This document shows, in pieces, positions 61,901 to 64,000 of a stretch of 64,000 bases of DNA. Where the stretch lies: the NCBI RefSeq assembly GCF_001186155.3, contig NZ_CP016540.2, positions 2,396,001 to 2,460,000 on the forward strand. The letters run 5' to 3'. The translations under genes and the position numbers were made by a program. Position 1 is the first letter of the stretch, and every line of letters begins with the position of its first letter. The notes beneath the pieces were generated by a model that ran no database searches, had not been told where the DNA came from, and saw nothing but the letters and a program-made list of their open reading frames with translations. Source of the DNA: Planococcus versutus (GTDB lineage Bacteria > Bacillota > Bacilli > Bacillales_A > Planococcaceae).

Positions 61901-63208
61901 TTATTTTTTAGTCGCCACATTGCTATAAGAATTTTTTTGATGTGACTTTTCCAAACCAGAAGGATCTGCTACTGACTGGAGCACGTGGCGGTATTTATTG
62001 ATCGAAGTGTCACGCGTTAAATGTTGTTCTAAATACACGCGACCTTTAGAGCCCATCTCTTTTAACTCTTCTGGTTTTAAACTTCGCAAATAAGTAATCG
62101 CGTGAACAACTCCTTGGTAATCTTGTGGTTCAATAACGATGCCTGCTCCGCTTTCGAATAACAGGCGCTGCACTTCACTGTCTTGCTCAAGAACACCTAG
62201 TACCGGCTTCCCGGCAGCCATAACTCCATATATTTTACTCGGCACAGAAACGCCTTTTATCCCTTTTTGATTGACAACCAAATGAACGTCCGCAGCATTC
62301 AGCGAATACTTAAGAAACTCTTTTGGTTGGTACGGCAAAAATTTTACATTGCTAAGCTCATGGTCGAAGGCATATTGTTGAAGACGCTCTTTAACTGCAC
62401 CTTCTCCAATAAACAAGAAGACGATATCTCTTTGGTCCACAAATTCTTTAGCTACTCTAATCAAGTTTTCCAAATCATAATACAGACCTAAATTTCCAGA
62501 ATACATAACAATGAATTTATCTTGCAGTTCATGCAGCTCTAAAAATTCACGTATTAACGGCTCGTTTTTATCAAGTGGCACTATTGCTTTTTCATCGGTC
62601 CAATTGCTAATTACCGTATGACTTGGTACTTGTTGTCCTTTAAAACGTTCTCTCAATGTTTTCGTCATGTCTTCGCCAACCAATAGCACTTGATCGGCAT
62701 AACTGCAATTCAATTTATCAATAGCTTTGGCTACTTTAAAGACTAGTTGGTTATTTGTGTATGCCACTGCTTGTGCTTGTTCTGGGTTAAAATCATGGAT
62801 ACTGTATATATGGCGAGAACGCTTCAGAAATTTCCCAATCGTCCCAATCAAGCCTCCCAATACAGGAGGTTGCGAAATGGTAAAAATAACATCTGTTTGT
62901 TTTTCTTTAAGCAAAGCAATTGTCGCTAACGCAAAATAAGAAGTAATGTATTTCAAGCGACTTTTTTTGGAATTTTTATTCACTTCAGGTAATTGGATCC
63001 GAACCACTTTGATATTTTCTAAATGAGCTTCTTCAAAGATTTTTTTACTAGCACGTCGCTCTCCTGCATATCCAGGCTGAGCAGCAATGACCGTAATATC
63101 AAAGTCGTCTTGAAGACGTCCCGTTAATTCTGTCATTAATTGACTAGTTGCCGCTAAATCAGGGTAAAAGTAATTGATAACAAACGTAATTTTCCTTTTG
63201 CGTAACAT
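61901..63208 (-). CDS. Glycosyltransferase family 4 protein (WbuB-like)
   Basis: A 435-residue GT-B glycosyltransferase. The N-terminal FVINYFYPDLAATSQLMTEL and the central TISQPPVLGGLIGTIG match WbuB-type enzymes; the C-terminal half has FIVMYSGNLGLYYDLENLI, FIGEGAVKERL, and KIYGVMAAGKPVLGV with the nucleotide-sugar-contacting region. It adds a sugar, probably an amino sugar, to a lipid-linked repeat unit. ATG 63208 follows AGGAGAGGAAGAGCCT. It lies 47 bases after the next glycosyltransferase gene. Confidence 0.88.
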   Translation of the reverse strand: MLRKRKITFVINYFYPDLAATSQLMTELTGRLQDDFDITVIAAQPGYAGERRASKKIFEEAHLENIKVVRIQLPEVNKNSKKSRLKYITSYFALATIALLKEKQTDVIFTISQPPVLGGLIGTIGKFLKRSRHIYSIHDFNPEQAQAVAYTNNQLVFKVAKAIDKLNCSYADQVLLVGEDMTKTLRERFKGQQVPSHTVISNWTDEKAIVPLDKNEPLIREFLELHELQDKFIVMYSGNLGLYYDLENLIRVAKEFVDQRDIVFLFIGEGAVKERLQQYAFDHELSNVKFLPYQPKEFLKYSLNAADVHLVVNQKGIKGVSVPSKIYGVMAAGKPVLGVLEQDSEVQRLLFESGAGIVIEPQDYQGVVHAITYLRSLKPEELKEMGSKGRVYLEQHLTRDTSINKYRHVLQSVADPSGLEKSHQKNSYSNVATKK

Positions 63209-63255
63209 AGGCTCTTCCTCTCCTGGACAACACGCATAAAACACGTTGTTTCCAT

Positions 63256-64000
63256 TTAAAGTTCATCGAAAATCGCAACCAAAGAATCGGTGTATTTGTC
63301 TTCTGTATAAAACGCTTCATACGTTTCACGACTGATTCTCCCTAACCGCATTCGTTCTGCATCATCAACCACTAAGTCTTTAATTGCTGCTTTGACGCCT
63401 TCGACAGTAGGTTCAATCACCACACCACAATCTTTGATCAGTTCTGCGATAATTCCTCGATCTGCAGAAATAATTGGTAACCCTGCAGCCATGCCTTCAA
63501 TAATCGACATTGGCTGTCCTTCTACTCTGTACTTTGTTGGCAAGGCCATCAAATCCGACTTTAAGAAAAAGCGTTTTTTTTCTTCTCCTTGCTTCAGCCC
63601 ATGATATTGAATAAGCTCATTCATGTTGTTGTCTTCAATATAGCGTTTTACCTCTTGGAATTCCCGTTCGTTTTGAATGCCCCCCACTAAATCTAATCGC
63701 AAATCATACCCTTCTTGGATTAAAGCAGTTGTGGCTTTGATCAATTCAACATAGCCTTTCTCAAACATGAGATTGCTCAAATACAATAGAGAAAGCGGTC
63801 CTTTTTTCTTGTTTGGAACCACTTCATTTTTTAAAATAAAATCTGCCGGTATGCCATTCGACACTACTTCTACGCGCTTAACATGCCCTCGATAATTGGA
63901 TGCTAATTTTTCACCTAGTACAATGCCGACATCAATTTTTTCTAACGAATTAACAATAAATTTCCGTGTCATTCCTGTAGTGGCATCAATCGTTCCACCC
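63256..64000 (-). CDS. Glycosyltransferase family 4 protein, N-terminus beyond the window
   Basis: The frame is open to the right edge (the residues before the first internal Met read GGTIDATTG), so 248 residues of the C-terminal part are seen. GT4 marks are LLYLSNLMFEKGYVELIKA, YHGLKQGEEKKRFF and EGQPMSIIEGMAAGLPIISA, the last containing the E-x7-E donor-binding motif. It is encoded upstream of the WbuB-like gene in the same transcript and belongs to exopolysaccharide locus 2. Confidence 0.88.
   Translation of the reverse strand, partial: GGTIDATTGMTRKFIVNSLEKIDVGIVLGEKLASNYRGHVKRVEVVSNGIPADFILKNEVVPNKKKGPLSLLYLSNLMFEKGYVELIKATTALIQEGYDLRLDLVGGIQNEREFQEVKRYIEDNNMNELIQYHGLKQGEEKKRFFLKSDLMALPTKYRVEGQPMSIIEGMAAGLPIISADRGIIAELIKDCGVVIEPTVEGVKAAIKDLVVDDAERMRLGRISRETYEAFYTEDKYTDSLVAIFDEL

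Overview
The window reads as chromosomal DNA of a low-GC, Gram-positive member of the Bacillales. Strong AGGAGG ribosome binding sites, sigma-A promoters, U-tailed hairpin terminators, wall teichoic acid genes, a sortase, lipoproteins with LSGC or LAAC lipoboxes, GlpP-type antitermination and a CcpA-type cre site all point that way. The gene mix looks to me most like Planococcaceae (Planococcus and relatives), but that is an impression from gene content, not a proof. I saw no rRNA, tRNA or CRISPR array.

Left part (1-18.9 kb): the end of an unidentified gene, a luciferase-like flavin monooxygenase, and a ferric-iron ABC transporter operon behind a consensus promoter with a Fur-like box. Next comes a LacI-controlled catabolic cluster (histidinol-dehydrogenase-like enzyme, GntP permease, short 3-hydroxyacyl-CoA dehydrogenase-type enzyme, SDR) followed by a YtsJ-type malic enzyme. 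Then there is a small first exopolysaccharide locus (chain-length regulator, BY-kinase, decayed CapD/EpsC-type pseudogene), an orphan OmpR-type response regulator and a PAS-GGDEF diguanylate cyclase.

18.9-24.2 kb is a complete mobile element: 27-bp perfect terminal inverted repeats, a 9-bp target duplication, a large zinc-finger/DDE-like transposase with a small overlapping upstream partner, and cargo. The cargo is a MazF/PemK-like protein, an array of RNA hairpins, a protein made of two copies of one domain, and two tandem paralogous lipoproteins. This is the most unusual part of the window.

24.2-32.3 kb holds an NRDE/TANGO2 protein, the UV-damage endonuclease UvsE, a composite intergenic repeat (a related, shortened copy lies near 13 kb), a sigma-70-family factor, a GyrI-like protein, and a TetR regulator with its RND exporter. 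32.4-39.6 kb is a wall teichoic acid island (TagH, TagG, three CDP-glycerol glycerophosphotransferase-family proteins, TagD). 39.7-46.6 kb is cell-surface material: a polysaccharide deacetylase with three LysM domains, an LPXTA acidic surface protein with its class-D-like sortase, a zinc-ribbon trypsin-like protease, a PAP2-like protein and a threonine aldolase.

46.7-52.0 kb is the glycerol regulon (glpD, glpF-glpK, glpP), with two leader hairpins of the kind controlled by GlpP and a cre site over the glpF promoter. Upstream of it lie five 21-bp-phased direct repeats, then a DUF2157/GDYXXLXY membrane gene pair. 54.3-64.0 kb is a second, intact exopolysaccharide cluster: manC, manA, galU, ugd, sugar-phosphate transferase, chain-length regulator and BY-kinase, preceded by two GT4 glycosyltransferases, the last of which runs off the window.
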